Positions 1 to 7,878 of a DNA stretch of 64,000 nucleotides are shown one piece after another. The number at the start of each line of letters is the position of its first letter. The stretch's first letter is position 1. The notes under the pieces are model-generated. The model searched no databases, was not told the DNA's origin, and saw nothing but the letters and a program-made list of their open reading frames with translations. Location: contig JAUZSF010000025.1 of assembly GCA_030949705.1 (NCBI GenBank), positions 1 to 64,000 on the forward strand. Reading direction: 5' to 3'. The DNA is from Robiginitomaculum sp. (GTDB lineage Bacteria; Pseudomonadota; Alphaproteobacteria; Caulobacterales; Maricaulaceae). The position numbers and the translations under genes were made by a program.

Positions 1-1669
1 GTATTCCGGTGTGTCCAACCTGGCGATCCACCGGGTCGATCAACACCCCCGGATTTAATATGCCAGTTGGATCCAGCGTTTTTTTCATACCGCCCAGCGC
101 CTGCCGAAAAAGGGCTGAGGTTTGTTGCTCATAACCTTGGCGGTGATCGCGGCCTACGGCGTGGTGGTGGGTGATGGTGCCCCCCATGGCAATGATCGCC
201 TCGCTGGCCGCGGTCTTAATTTGCCGCCAGCGTTGCAAGGCAGAGCCAAGATCATCCGTGGCCGCCCCATAGGCACCAAAGGTGTAATAGGGGGCCGGGC
301 CATCGGGATAAAGATGGGTAAAGCGACAGGATAAATAACCCGGTCGGCCGGTAATTTCATTGATCGCCTGGTGCACGCTTTGACTGATATGGGTATGAAA
401 TTCCTCGAACCGGTCCCAGGTGATGGCGGTTTCAAAGGTGTCAAACAAAAGCCCACGGCGCAGATATTCATCCCGGTAATAGGGCATGCGGATAAAGGCA
501 TTGCGCCAGGTGCCAGTGGCTTCATCGCGGGTTTCGCCGGATGCGCCAGATGGGGCTTGTTCTTTTAAGGCCTTGCCATCATAGGTCCCGCCATGGTCGG
601 TTACCAATTCCAGTGCGCGATCCATCCAGGCATCCAGCGGGTGATCCGCCGATTCAAAGCCGAGCAATAAAATGGCGTGTTTGCCATTACCTATCCCGTT
701 TTGCAGTGCCTCCATAGGGTCCAGCACGCGGCAGTTCGACGGAAATAATCCAGATTGTGATATCGCGCGTACCGCCCGGGCCGCCTTAAAAAAGCTGTCA
801 AAACGAATGCTGATACTTTGTTTGTAAAGCGGGCGAGCCTGCAGGCGCACCCAGGCATCGGTGATGATGCCCATGGTACCTTCCGAGCCTAGCATCATCC
901 GGTCGGCGGATATTCCCGCCCCGGAGCCGGGCAGGCGGCGGGAGGCAAGCGGGCCGCGCGGCGTCACCATGGCAATGGACTCGATCAAGTCGTCAATGTG
1001 GGTGTATTGGGTGGCAAAATGGCCGCCGGCCCGGGTGGCAATCCAGCCGCCAAGGGTGGAAAAGCCAAAGCTCTGGGGGAAATGGCGCAAGGTCAGCTCG
1101 TGGGGGCGCAGGGTATTTTCCAGATCCGGGCCAAAGATACCGGCCTCAAAATGGGCCGCGCGGCTGATCGGATCAATCTGCAAGACCTTGTCCAGATATT
1201 GCAGGTCAATGGAAACCGCTCCATTGTACGAGCTACCAACATCGGGCTCGATGCCGCCGCAAACACTGGTGCCGCCCCCAAAGGGAATGGCGGCAATATT
1301 GTCCTTTTCCATCCATTCCAACAACTGGTTGATGTCATGTCTGGTTTTGGGGAAGGCAACAAAATCCGGCGGGTTGGGCGCATCACGCATCAGCATACGC
1401 AATATATCGGCACAGCTTTGCCCATAGGCATGAAACAGGCGATCATAGGGTGTAGCAGAGAGCAGAGGCTTGAGGTGGTCTGGTGGGCTGATCCGCGGCT
1501 TGGGAAGATTATATTCCGCCAACTTGGGAATGGAGACCGGGCTGCCCCCTTCGGGAGCCAACAGGCGGCCAGCCTCTTCAATGGCGGTGTTTTCGGTCGC
1601 TGTCAGGCAAAAGTCGGCATACCCCCAGCCCCAAAACTTTCGATTGGTTTGTTTTGCAAGGGAATCCAT
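1..1669 (-). CDS. FAD-binding oxidoreductase, alkyldihydroxyacetonephosphate-synthase-like (C-terminus beyond window)
   Basis: The minus strand stays open from the ATG at 1669 to the window edge, about 556 residues. An FAD-binding PP-loop with PFGGGTSVCGG lies near residues 126-136. It is followed by STLGGW (about 206), PGSGAGISAD (about 251) and the histidine-rich GGTITHHHAVGRDH (about 493). That last motif is typical of alkylglycerone-phosphate synthases, which in eukaryotes swap an acyl for an alkyl chain to make ether lipids. In bacteria this family often has other or unknown 2-hydroxyacid or lipid substrates, so the family is sure and the substrate is not. The stop codon lies outside the window. 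The gene stands alone, with an insertion-sequence remnant upstream. Confidence 0.85.
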   Translation of the reverse strand, partial: MDSLAKQTNRKFWGWGYADFCLTATENTAIEEAGRLLAPEGGSPVSIPKLAEYNLPKPRISPPDHLKPLLSATPYDRLFHAYGQSCADILRMLMRDAPNPPDFVAFPKTRHDINQLLEWMEKDNIAAIPFGGGTSVCGGIEPDVGSSYNGAVSIDLQYLDKVLQIDPISRAAHFEAGIFGPDLENTLRPHELTLRHFPQSFGFSTLGGWIATRAGGHFATQYTHIDDLIESIAMVTPRGPLASRRLPGSGAGISADRMMLGSEGTMGIITDAWVRLQARPLYKQSISIRFDSFFKAARAVRAISQSGLFPSNCRVLDPMEALQNGIGNGKHAILLLGFESADHPLDAWMDRALELVTDHGGTYDGKALKEQAPSGASGETRDEATGTWRNAFIRMPYYRDEYLRRGLLFDTFETAITWDRFEEFHTHISQSVHQAINEITGRPGYLSCRFTHLYPDGPAPYYTFGAYGAATDDLGSALQRWRQIKTAASEAIIAMGGTITHHHAVGRDHRQGYEQQTSALFRQALGGMKKTLDPTGILNPGVLIDPVDRQVGHTGI

Positions 1670-1737
1670 CCTGTGAGCTACTCTCCGATCATTGGATCAT
1701 TTTTGACGTAAATTAAGCTACTTTCTGCCCTGGCTGA

Positions 1738-1883
1738 TCAGGGGTGGTTGTTTTCAAGTTTCTGCCAGTAGACCACGGCAGGTGGTTTTCCAGCAAGGGC
1801 AGAATGTGGGCGTTTGCGATTATGGAAGCCCATCCATTTTTTGATCCCTGCTTTGGCTTGTGAACCGTTTTTAGTCCGCCGTG
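1738..1883 (-). pseudogene. IS3-family transposase OrfB 3' remnant
   Basis: The minus strand encodes a short C-terminal piece containing GFHNRKRPHSALAGKPP, followed by VVYWQKLENN and a TGA stop at 1738. FHNxxRPHSALxGxTP..VYW is the hallmark tail of the IS3-family DDE integrase OrfB. The frame closes with a stop about 48 codons upstream, so neither the DDE core nor OrfA is present. It lies between the flavoprotein gene and tRNA-Arg, a usual landing spot for insertion sequences. The remaining intergenic sequence shows nothing else I can identify. Confidence 0.7.
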
Positions 1884-1963
1884 TTTATGTAGGTGTTTAT
1901 TTGCACCGTGCTGTCCAGAGCCGATTCAGCAAATCATTAAAATTCATAATCTATTGAAAGTAT

Positions 1964-2040
<77 letters not shown>

Positions 2041-2103
2041 GTAGGGGCAGGCGGAATGCCGCCTAGCCGGATGGCCGTGGTGTAGCGCGCCGGGCGAACT
2101 TCC

Positions 2104-3089
2104 TCAAGCGCTTTTCGCTGTGGGATCATCACCATCCGGCTGGTTATAGGTCAGGGCCAGAAACACGTCCTCCAGATCCGGCTCGACGGTTTGCAGATCA
2201 TTGATGCGGATATTGGCGGCGCGGACCTGTTCAATCAGTTCGGCAACCGACTGGCGGCCAAACTGGTAGGTGATGGCCAGGGCGCCATCGGGGCGCAAGG
2301 TGGCGTCATAGGCCGACAGGTTCGCCGGCACGGCATCCAGAGGTTCGACCGGATCAATCACCAGGGTCTTATGGTCCAGACGTTTCAGCAGGTCTTCCTT
2401 GCGTTCACACGCCACCACCTCGCCATGGTTGACGATGGCGATCTGGTCGCACAGCTCCTGGGCTTCTTCCAGATAATGGGTGGTCAGGATGATGGTCGAG
2501 CCGCGCGAATGCAGCTCGCGCACATAATCCCAAAGCTGGCGACGCAATTCGATATCCACCCCGGCGGTGGGTTCGTCCAGCACCAGTACGGGCGGATTAT
2601 GCACCAGCGCCTTGGCGATCAGCAGACGACGTTTCATGCCGCCGGACAGTTCGCGTACATAGGCATTGGCTTTGTCGGCCAGGCCCATGGCCTCCAGGAT
2701 TTCCCGGCTGCGCCGTTCGCGCTTGGGTACCCCGTAAAACCCGGCCTGAAATTCCAGGCTTTCCAGCGGCGAAAAAAAAACGGATCCATATTGATTTCCT
2801 GGGGCACCACGCCAATGGCGGCGCGGGCCTGGCGCGGGGCCTCGTCAATATCAAAATCCCAAATGCGGGCAATGCCGCTGGTCTTGCGGGTCAGGCCGGC
2901 AAAAATGTTGATCAGGGTGGATTTACCCGCGCCATTGGGCCCCAGCAGGCCGAAAATAGAGCCGCGCGGGATTTGCAGGCTGACCCCTTTGAGGGCTTCC
3001 ATGGGCGGAGTTTTGCGCCGGCCGGGATAGGTTTTGCGCAGGTCAATGGTTTCCAGCGCCAGATCAGGTTTGGTGTTGATGTAGCTCAA
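2104..3089 (-). CDS. ABC transporter ATP-binding protein (frameshift at a T9 run)
   Basis: This is the ATPase of an ABC-2 type exporter. The N-terminal half has Walker [10 protein letters not shown] and a Q-loop (GVVPQE). The C-terminal half has the signature LSGGMKRRL, Walker [11 protein letters not shown] and the H-loop TTHYLEEA, with a regulatory tail. The two halves are in different frames: the break is at a run of nine T (plus-strand A at 2772-2780), and a length of seven or ten restores [18 protein letters not shown]. The likely causes are sequencing error, a recent mutation or slippage. The start is taken as TTG at 3089, because no ATG precedes the conserved N-terminus. The partner permease is not adjacent; tRNA-Arg lies downstream. 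Confidence 0.8.
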
Positions 3090-3179
3090 TGTGGTTTTTC
3101 CCTTGTTTGCGCGTTGACGCGGCGCATAGGCTGCATAAGTATGCACCTCACGGGCAAACGGCAATGCGGGAGCGCAAAA

Positions 3180-3371
3180 ATGGCACCAAATTCTCACGTC
3201 ACGGATGAAACCGAAAAACTGCCGCCACATAAAACGGTTTATGTGGATACGGATCGCGTGGCCTGTGACGGCGGCGGCGGCGCGTTGGGCCATCCCAAGG
3301 TTTATTACGATCTGGATGAGAATGGCGAGGCGCATTGTTTTTATTGCTGTGCCCATTTCATAAAGAAATAG
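3180..3371 (+). CDS. CHCC-type zinc-finger domain protein
   Basis: A 63-residue protein with the CHCC zinc-finger pattern: [17 protein letters not shown] followed by HCFYC near the C-terminus. The ligands are likely the first Cys, the His of GHP and the last two Cys. This short family (Pfam zf-CHCC) resembles the tail of the mitochondrial complex I subunit NDUFS6 and is widespread in Alphaproteobacteria. The ATG at 3180 follows a GGGAG ribosome site. It is divergent from the ABC ATPase gene, 90 bp away. The role in complex I assembly is inferred from the homology only. Confidence 0.85.
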   Translation: MAPNSHVTDETEKLPPHKTVYVDTDRVACDGGGGALGHPKVYYDLDENGEAHCFYCCAHFIKK

Positions 3372-3417
3372 GGCGCGCACCGGCATACACGCCCTAAATC
3401 TCTAATCTTTATTGCTT

Positions 3418-3480
3418 CTAGCGTTTGTTGAACAGATCGGCAAAGCGGCTGTCCGTCAGAAAGCCGGCATCGGTCAGCGG
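3418..3480 (-). pseudogene. 3' end of an unidentified gene, cut by IS6
   Basis: The minus strand reads LTDAGFLTDSRFADLFNKR and then a TAG stop at 3418. Upstream of this point the sequence turns abruptly into the terminal inverted repeat of the IS6-family element. The fragment is too short to name. It is best read as the last codons of a gene whose body was lost in an IS6-driven rearrangement. Confidence 0.5.
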
Positions 3481-3688
3481 GTGCTGTCAGACAAAAGCGA
3501 AGCGGTCTCTGAAGTGGCCGGTTGGGCTTAATTCAGGCGGCAACTTGGGTCCATTCAGCCAGCGCCTTTGCTCGGTTTTCCTTGAATGTGGCTTGCAGGC
3601 TTAGCGGACGGTCATGGTTGAAATGGTTGTGGATGGATGAGTGGATTGAAACGAAGTTTTGCAAGGTTGCAAAACTCCTGAATTTGAA
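3479..3688 (-). mobile_element. IS6-family element, left-end fragment (copy A)
   Basis: About 210 bp match the left end of the complete IS6 copy at 6907 with scattered differences. They start from the inverted repeat GGTGCTGTCAGAC and run through the transposase C-terminus (TFKENRAKALAEWTQ). Similarity stops sharply near 3688. The fragment has no catalytic core and cannot be active by itself. Confidence 0.85.
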
Positions 3689-3759
3689 CCCCAAAGCCTT
3701 TTTCCTTTTCTCATGGTGGGGTGGCGGCTAAGCTGAACGGATAAAGTCTGGAGGATGTT

Positions 3760-4920
3760 ATGGCTGTATTTTCGCGCCGCAATGTACTGATTGGTGGAGG
3801 CATATTGGGCGTCGCCGCCCTGGGTGGCGGTTATTTTTTAAAACATCCCAAAAAGGTACAGATTGGCTTTGAGCTGAGTGATAGCGAGCTGGAGACAGCC
3901 CGCGCCTTTTTGGAAGAAAACCTGGCCTTTGACAGCCATGCCCATCCGGGGCGGACCTTCGTGCGTGGGGCCACCGGGCTGGCACCAAAACTGAAACTCT
4001 ACAAGGCGCTGGGCGCGTTTGAAAAAAATGCGGTGGCCGATATGAAGGCCGGCGGCATGGCCGCGGCATGCTTTGCGCTGGTATCGGATTTTCAGGTTCT
4101 CAACCTTGGGGATCATGGGCTGGCGACCGATCGGGATTTCAAGCCCGGCGAGGCCTATGCCAGTTATCAGCGGCAGATAAAAAATCTCAAATCACTGGCC
4201 AGCACAGGTCTGGTGCAAGCCCTGCAAACCCCCGATGACCTGGCCCACGCGCACCAGGCCGGCAAGATCGGGGCCTGGTTCACCGCCGAGGGTGGCGATT
4301 TTCTGGAAGGCAAGCCCTCGCGCGTGCACAGCGCCTATTCGGACGGTCTGCGGGCCATCACCATTATGCATTATCGCACCAATGAACTGGGCGATATTAT
4401 GACCGCCCCACCGGTGCATGGCGGCCTGACCAGCGCCGGCAAAGAGATTGTCCGCGCCATGAATGATATTGGCATGGTGGTGGATACGGCCCATGCCTCC
4501 GAAGATACGGTGCGTGGTATCTTAAAGGCCTCGCGGGCGCCGGTTTTGTGTTCCCACACCCATATTAAAGGCGAGAATACACCGGCAATCCCCCGTTTTA
4601 TCAGCGCGGATCTGGCGCGGGAGATCGCGGCCGAAGGCGGGGTGGTGGGCCTGTGGCCCGCTGGCCTTGGCATTTCCACACTTTCGGGGATGGTGGACCG
4701 GGCCTTTGAACTGGTGGATTTGTTGGGCACGGATCATGTCTGTCTGGGCACCGATATGGACGCCAATTACAAGCCGGTTATGGAAACCTATCGCAAAACC
4801 CCGTGGCTGGTGGGGGGCCTGCTAAAACGCGGCATGAGCAAAGAGGACACGGCCAAGCTGATGGGCGGCAATATGTTGCGGTTATGGCGCGATGCCATTC
4901 CGCAGGGGCAAAACGCATGA
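3760..4920 (+). CDS. Exported membrane dipeptidase, peptidase family M19
   Basis: This 386-residue zinc dipeptidase of the renal-dipeptidase family has a twin-arginine-like leader (SRRNVLIGGG) followed by a hydrophobic stretch, so it is probably exported. Motifs in order are FDSHAHPG (first metal ligands), TAEGGDFLEG (bridging Glu), VVDTAHASEDT, SHTHIKG and LGTDMDAN, all matching M19 landmarks. M19 enzymes cleave dipeptides, including some with D-residues, and beta-lactam-like bonds. The ATG at 3760 follows GGAGG. The gene overlaps the next RidA gene by ATGA, so the three genes 3760-5932 form one translationally coupled operon. An IS6 fragment ends 72 bp upstream, so the native promoter may be missing. 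Confidence 0.9.
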   Translation: MAVFSRRNVLIGGGILGVAALGGGYFLKHPKKVQIGFELSDSELETARAFLEENLAFDSHAHPGRTFVRGATGLAPKLKLYKALGAFEKNAVADMKAGGMAAACFALVSDFQVLNLGDHGLATDRDFKPGEAYASYQRQIKNLKSLASTGLVQALQTPDDLAHAHQAGKIGAWFTAEGGDFLEGKPSRVHSAYSDGLRAITIMHYRTNELGDIMTAPPVHGGLTSAGKEIVRAMNDIGMVVDTAHASEDTVRGILKASRAPVLCSHTHIKGENTPAIPRFISADLAREIAAEGGVVGLWPAGLGISTLSGMVDRAFELVDLLGTDHVCLGTDMDANYKPVMETYRKTPWLVGGLLKRGMSKEDTAKLMGGNMLRLWRDAIPQGQNA

Positions 4921-5459
4921 ACCGGCGCGCTTTGATCATCGCGGGACTGGCGGGCAGCGCCCTTGGCCTGCCATCGCTGGCACGGTCCGCATCGCGTCCG
5001 GATTATGAAAATGAACTCAAAGCATTGGGCATCATTTTGCCAGACGCCCCGACCCCTGTGGCGAACTATGTGCCATTTCGCCGGGTCGGCAATCTTCTTT
5101 ATATTGCCGGGCAAGGCCCCGCGCTCACCGCGGGCGGGAAGGTCATTGGTACGTTGGGCAAGGACCTGAGCATCAAAGAGGGCTATGAGGCGGCGCGCAG
5201 CGCGGGCCTGAATGTACTGGCCCAGCTAAGAAGCGCGCTGGGGTCATTAAACGCGGTGCACCAGTGCGTAAAGCTGGGCGGGTTTGTAAACTCGGCCGAT
5301 GATTTTCATGACCAGCCGGCGGTTATTAATGGCGCATCAGATTTGTTTGTCGAAGTGTTTGGCGAGGCGGGGAAACACGCCCGCTTTGCCGTGGGGGTGA
5401 ACACTCTGCCCTTTAATGTGGCCGTGGAAATTGAAAGCGTGTGGGAGGTATCACCATGA
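4917..5459 (+). CDS. RidA/YjgF-family protein with signal peptide
   Basis: A 180-residue RidA-fold protein. RidA proteins are trimeric enamine/imine deaminases and normally cytosolic. Here the N-terminus (MNRRALIIAGLAGSALGLP, then SLARSA) looks like a signal peptide, so the protein is probably periplasmic. The domain shows YIAGQGP, a central GGFVNSADDF and the HARFAVGVN segment, whose Arg corresponds to the carboxylate-binding Arg of the family. The start overlaps the dipeptidase stop (ATGA) and the stop overlaps the next start, so expression is coupled. The substrate is unknown; the dipeptidase neighbour suggests amino-acid-derived imines. Confidence 0.85.
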   Translation: MNRRALIIAGLAGSALGLPSLARSASRPDYENELKALGIILPDAPTPVANYVPFRRVGNLLYIAGQGPALTAGGKVIGTLGKDLSIKEGYEAARSAGLNVLAQLRSALGSLNAVHQCVKLGGFVNSADDFHDQPAVINGASDLFVEVFGEAGKHARFAVGVNTLPFNVAVEIESVWEVSP

Positions 5460-5932
5460 AAAATATTTTTATTTTAGGGTTGCTCACAAGCGCCTTAACC
5501 GCCTGTGCCAATGTGCAATATACTGATATGGTGCCTACGGCGGCACCGCTGGAAACCATAACCGTTCCCGGGGCGCGCACATTGGGGCCGTATTCACAGG
5601 CGGTGCGGGCCGGGGATTATGTGTTTCTGTCTGGCGTGGTGGCCTTTGATGCCAAGACCGGCAGGTTTGCCAAGGCCGAGATTGAGCCACAGACCCGTCA
5701 GGTGTTCGCCAATCTGAGAGAAGTGCTGGCGGCGGCCGGGTTGGGCCTTGAGGACGTAGTTAAAACCACGGTATTTTTGAAAAATCCCAAAGACTTTGGC
5801 CCGATGAACACCCTGTATGCAGAGCTTTTCAAAGGTCACAAACCGGCTCGTTCCACCGTGCCGGGGGTGGATTGGGGCAATCCGGGGGTGCTGATCGAGA
5901 TCGAGGCGGTGGCCTATGCGCCGCGCCCCTGA
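5456..5932 (+). CDS. RidA-family lipoprotein
   Basis: A second RidA-fold protein of 158 residues, with a lipoprotein leader ending in the lipobox LTAC, so likely membrane-anchored in the cell envelope. Family landmarks are LGPYSQAVRAG, VFLSGVV, VVKTTVFLKN, KPARSTVPG (with the substrate-binding Arg) and IEIEAVAY. It overlaps the previous gene by ATGA. It differs strongly from its neighbour, so this is not a recent duplication. Its 3' end overlaps the convergent membrane-protein gene by 19 bp. Confidence 0.88.
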   Translation: MKNIFILGLLTSALTACANVQYTDMVPTAAPLETITVPGARTLGPYSQAVRAGDYVFLSGVVAFDAKTGRFAKAEIEPQTRQVFANLREVLAAAGLGLEDVVKTTVFLKNPKDFGPMNTLYAELFKGHKPARSTVPGVDWGNPGVLIEIEAVAYAPRP

Positions 5933-6477
5933 TGTCTGAGAAGGCGATAAACTGACAACAACGCCAATATGGCCAATGCACCCAATACCAGATCGACAAA
6001 AATCCATTTTAGTGAGGTGAACAGGCTTGCCGCCTGGGCCAGTGCGGCCATGCGCTCCGGATAGCGAAAGGCCATCACGTTTATCGACAGATTTTCCGAC
6101 AGATCAAAAGCCAGAATGACAAATGGCAAGAGCGCCAGCCATTTCCAGACCTTGTGGGTCAGCCCCAAAAATCGGGTCAGCAAAGTGATCAGAACCGCAA
6201 ACAACGTAGAATAAACCAGGGGGTAGGCGGTATCCAGAGTGGAAGAAACCAGAATGCGGGTTTTGCGCCCGGCCTCGCCCAATTGCTCCAAATTCGCGTA
6301 AACCTGTTCGGGACTGTAACTGAACATCAAATCCAGCGGTTGGTTGTCGCCGGGTGCCCCGCCCATGCCGCGCATGAGAAATGTAAACACGACCCCGTAC
6401 AGCACCACCAATATTGCCAGAAAGCGCCAGCTGGCAATACGTTCCAACCAGGTTTGAGAGGTTTGATTGTTTGGCAT
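5914..6477 (-). CDS. Hypothetical integral membrane protein
   Basis: A 187-residue protein with four or five predicted membrane segments: residues about 16-35, a periplasmic stretch, then hydrophobic blocks around 80-103, 110-128 and 160-180. I do not recognise a family or catalytic motif. The ATG at 6477 was chosen because AAGGGTG lies just upstream; a TTG further out is weaker. It is convergent with the RidA operon, and a hairpin terminator separates it from the truncated receptor upstream. Confidence 0.75.
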   Translation of the reverse strand: MPNNQTSQTWLERIASWRFLAILVVLYGVVFTFLMRGMGGAPGDNQPLDLMFSYSPEQVYANLEQLGEAGRKTRILVSSTLDTAYPLVYSTLFAVLITLLTRFLGLTHKVWKWLALLPFVILAFDLSENLSINVMAFRYPERMAALAQAASLFTSLKWIFVDLVLGALAILALLSVYRLLRHQGRGA

Positions 6478-6499
6478 GAGCACCCTTTTGATCAAAAAG

Positions 6500-6524
6500 A
6501 AAAGAGGGCAACATGCCCTCTTTT
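6500..6524 (-). terminator. Rho-independent terminator
   Basis: A perfect hairpin AAAAGAGGGCA / TGCCCTCTTTT with a 3-nt loop. On the minus strand it is followed by TTTTCTTTTT. It lies just after the truncated TonB-receptor 3' end, so it was probably that gene's terminator. Confidence 0.75.
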
Positions 6525-6551
6525 CCTATACTATGGATAAATGGCTTTTGG

Positions 6552-6606
6552 CTAGAATTTTGCCCGGGCGGTTACGCCCCAGGTTCGAGGCTCCGGTGCC
6601 AGAGGG
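6552..6606 (-). pseudogene. C-terminal remnant of a TonB-dependent receptor
   Basis: The minus strand reads PLAPEPRTWGVTARAKF and a TAG stop. PRTWGVTxRxxF with a terminal Phe is the standard last beta-strand of TonB-dependent outer-membrane receptors. Just upstream the sequence becomes an IS6 inverted repeat, so the rest of the gene is gone. Confidence 0.7.
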
Positions 6607-6645
6607 TACTGTCAGACAAAAGCGAAGCGGTCTCTGAAGTGGCCG
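6605..6645. mobile_element. IS6-family terminal fragment (copy B)
   Basis: About 40 bp beginning GGTACTGTCAGAC match the terminus of copies A and C in the same orientation. They are closer to copy A, sharing the segment ending in GAAGTGGCCG. The homology then stops, so only the inverted-repeat end remains. Confidence 0.75.
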
Positions 6646-6748
6646 ATGATTCTTAAGGGCGACCCGTCATGCGAGGCTAGCGCATTGGCAGACCCCATCG
6701 TAAGAAACCTACAAGCAATTTCCCCTGTTTGGCAATGAAAGAATTCCC

Positions 6749-6906
6749 TTACCGATCTCTCTAAAACCCCAACAGAGACGTATGGCCAAAATGTCGCTAA
6801 AAACATCCCTGATACGCGGTCTCAGAAACTCCAAAACCGCTAACCCCGCAATGTCGGGGAATAAACGGGCGTATAATTATATGTATAAAACAGGGAGTTG
6901 GGTGGC
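6749..6906. repeat. 160-bp direct repeat, copy 1 (partner 19554-19717)
   Basis: Nearly identical to the sequence next to tRNA-Ser at 19554-19717. Most differences are homopolymer lengths plus a few substitutions. It includes the small palindrome CCCCGCAATGTCGGGG. Copy 1 ends in TGGC, the complement of the tRNA-Ser CCA end and discriminator base, exactly where the IS6 element begins. This suggests a tRNA-Ser-like gene once followed here. Confidence 0.85.
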
Positions 6907-7712
6907 GGTGCTGTCAGACAAAAGCGAAGTGGTCTCTGAAGTTGCAGATTGTGCGGGCTTCAGGCTGCGACTTGGGTCCATTCAGCCAGCGCCTTTGCTC
7001 GGTTTTCCTTGAATGTGGCTCTTGGGTTTAATTGTCTGTCGTGGTTGAAATGGTTGTGGATGGATGAGTGGATCGAAACGAACTTTTGCAAGGTTGCAAA
7101 ACTTCTGAATTTGAGCATCGCCCGCTCTCGTCTACGAAAAGTTTGGTGGGAGTTTTCTGCTCGGTTATTGAGCCAGCGTTTGGTCTGTTGGCAGGATTCA
7201 TTGCCGATGTTTTTCATGGCAGCCCGATATGATTTCAGGCGATCTGTCACAACGGCTTTAGGCTTGCCATATCGTTTCATGGTTTTCTTCAAAAACTTCA
7301 AGGCAGCCTTTCGGTCTCGACGTTTTGAGACATAGGCTTCAAGAACTTCGCCTTCCTGATCAACAGCCCGCCAGAGGTAATGAAGCTCACCATTAATTTT
7401 TACGAAAACCTCGTCCAAGTGCCAGGCCCAGTTTGAGTAATTTTGGTTCTGAATACGCCGTTTTCTAATTTCTCTTGCGAACATCGGCCCAAACCGGTTC
7501 CACCAGAACCTCACCGTCTCGTACGTGATGTCGATACCACGTTCATGCAGCAAATCTTCAACATTTCGAAGTGAAAGTGGAAAACGGATATACATCATCA
7601 CCGCAAGGCGAATGATCTCAGGCGATGTTTTGAAATAACGGAAGGGGTTTTGCATCTTGGTAGGCTACGAAATCAAAATCACGTCTTCAAGCCGTTTTGC
7701 TCTGACAGTGCC
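6907..7712 (-). mobile_element. Complete IS6-family insertion sequence (copy C)
   Basis: About 806 bp bounded by imperfect inverted repeats: left GGTGCTGTCAGAC-AAAA, and right (read inward) GGCACTGTCAGAGCAAAA. It holds one intact transposase gene on the minus strand. The size and single-gene layout are typical of the IS6 family. I see no matching 8-bp target duplication at the flanks, as expected after IS6-mediated recombination or adjacent deletion. Confidence 0.9.
6960..7655 (-). CDS. IS6-family DDE transposase
   Basis: A 231-residue transposase with the family N-terminus (YFKTSPEIIRLAVMMYIRF, then LSLRNVEDLL) and an HTH-like segment DITYETVRFWWNRFGP. The DDE triad lies in WHLDEVFVKI, VVTDRLKSY and NNRAENSHQ, and FRRRERAM follows. 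All catalytic residues are present and the length is normal, so it may be active. IS6 elements move by replicative cointegrate formation, which fits the deletions and same-orientation copies seen around it. Confidence 0.95.
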   Translation of the reverse strand: MQNPFRYFKTSPEIIRLAVMMYIRFPLSLRNVEDLLHERGIDITYETVRFWWNRFGPMFAREIRKRRIQNQNYSNWAWHLDEVFVKINGELHYLWRAVDQEGEVLEAYVSKRRDRKAALKFLKKTMKRYGKPKAVVTDRLKSYRAAMKNIGNESCQQTKRWLNNRAENSHQTFRRRERAMLKFRSFATLQKFVSIHSSIHNHFNHDRQLNPRATFKENRAKALAEWTQVAA

Positions 7713-7878
7713 CCCGCAATTAACCGAGCGTTTTCATTCTCTTAGTTCGGTATTGGTGCGGCATTTTTCGAATATCTCCGTGATCTGTCCAGTTTATCAG
7801 AAAAGGGGACAACTTGTGCGAAGGCCAAGTGCTGCCCGCAATTTTTTCGGCAGAAAGCCCGTATTGACGTCTCCCTTG

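Noticed and set aside
3522-3731. Plus-strand ORF over the IS6 fragment
   Set aside because: It is the antisense of the transposase tail; the same ORF appears opposite the complete copy.
6612-6806. Minus-strand ORF within the repeat next to the IS6 copy
   Set aside because: It lies in repeated, probably untranslated DNA; the matching stretch near tRNA-Ser does not keep the frame.
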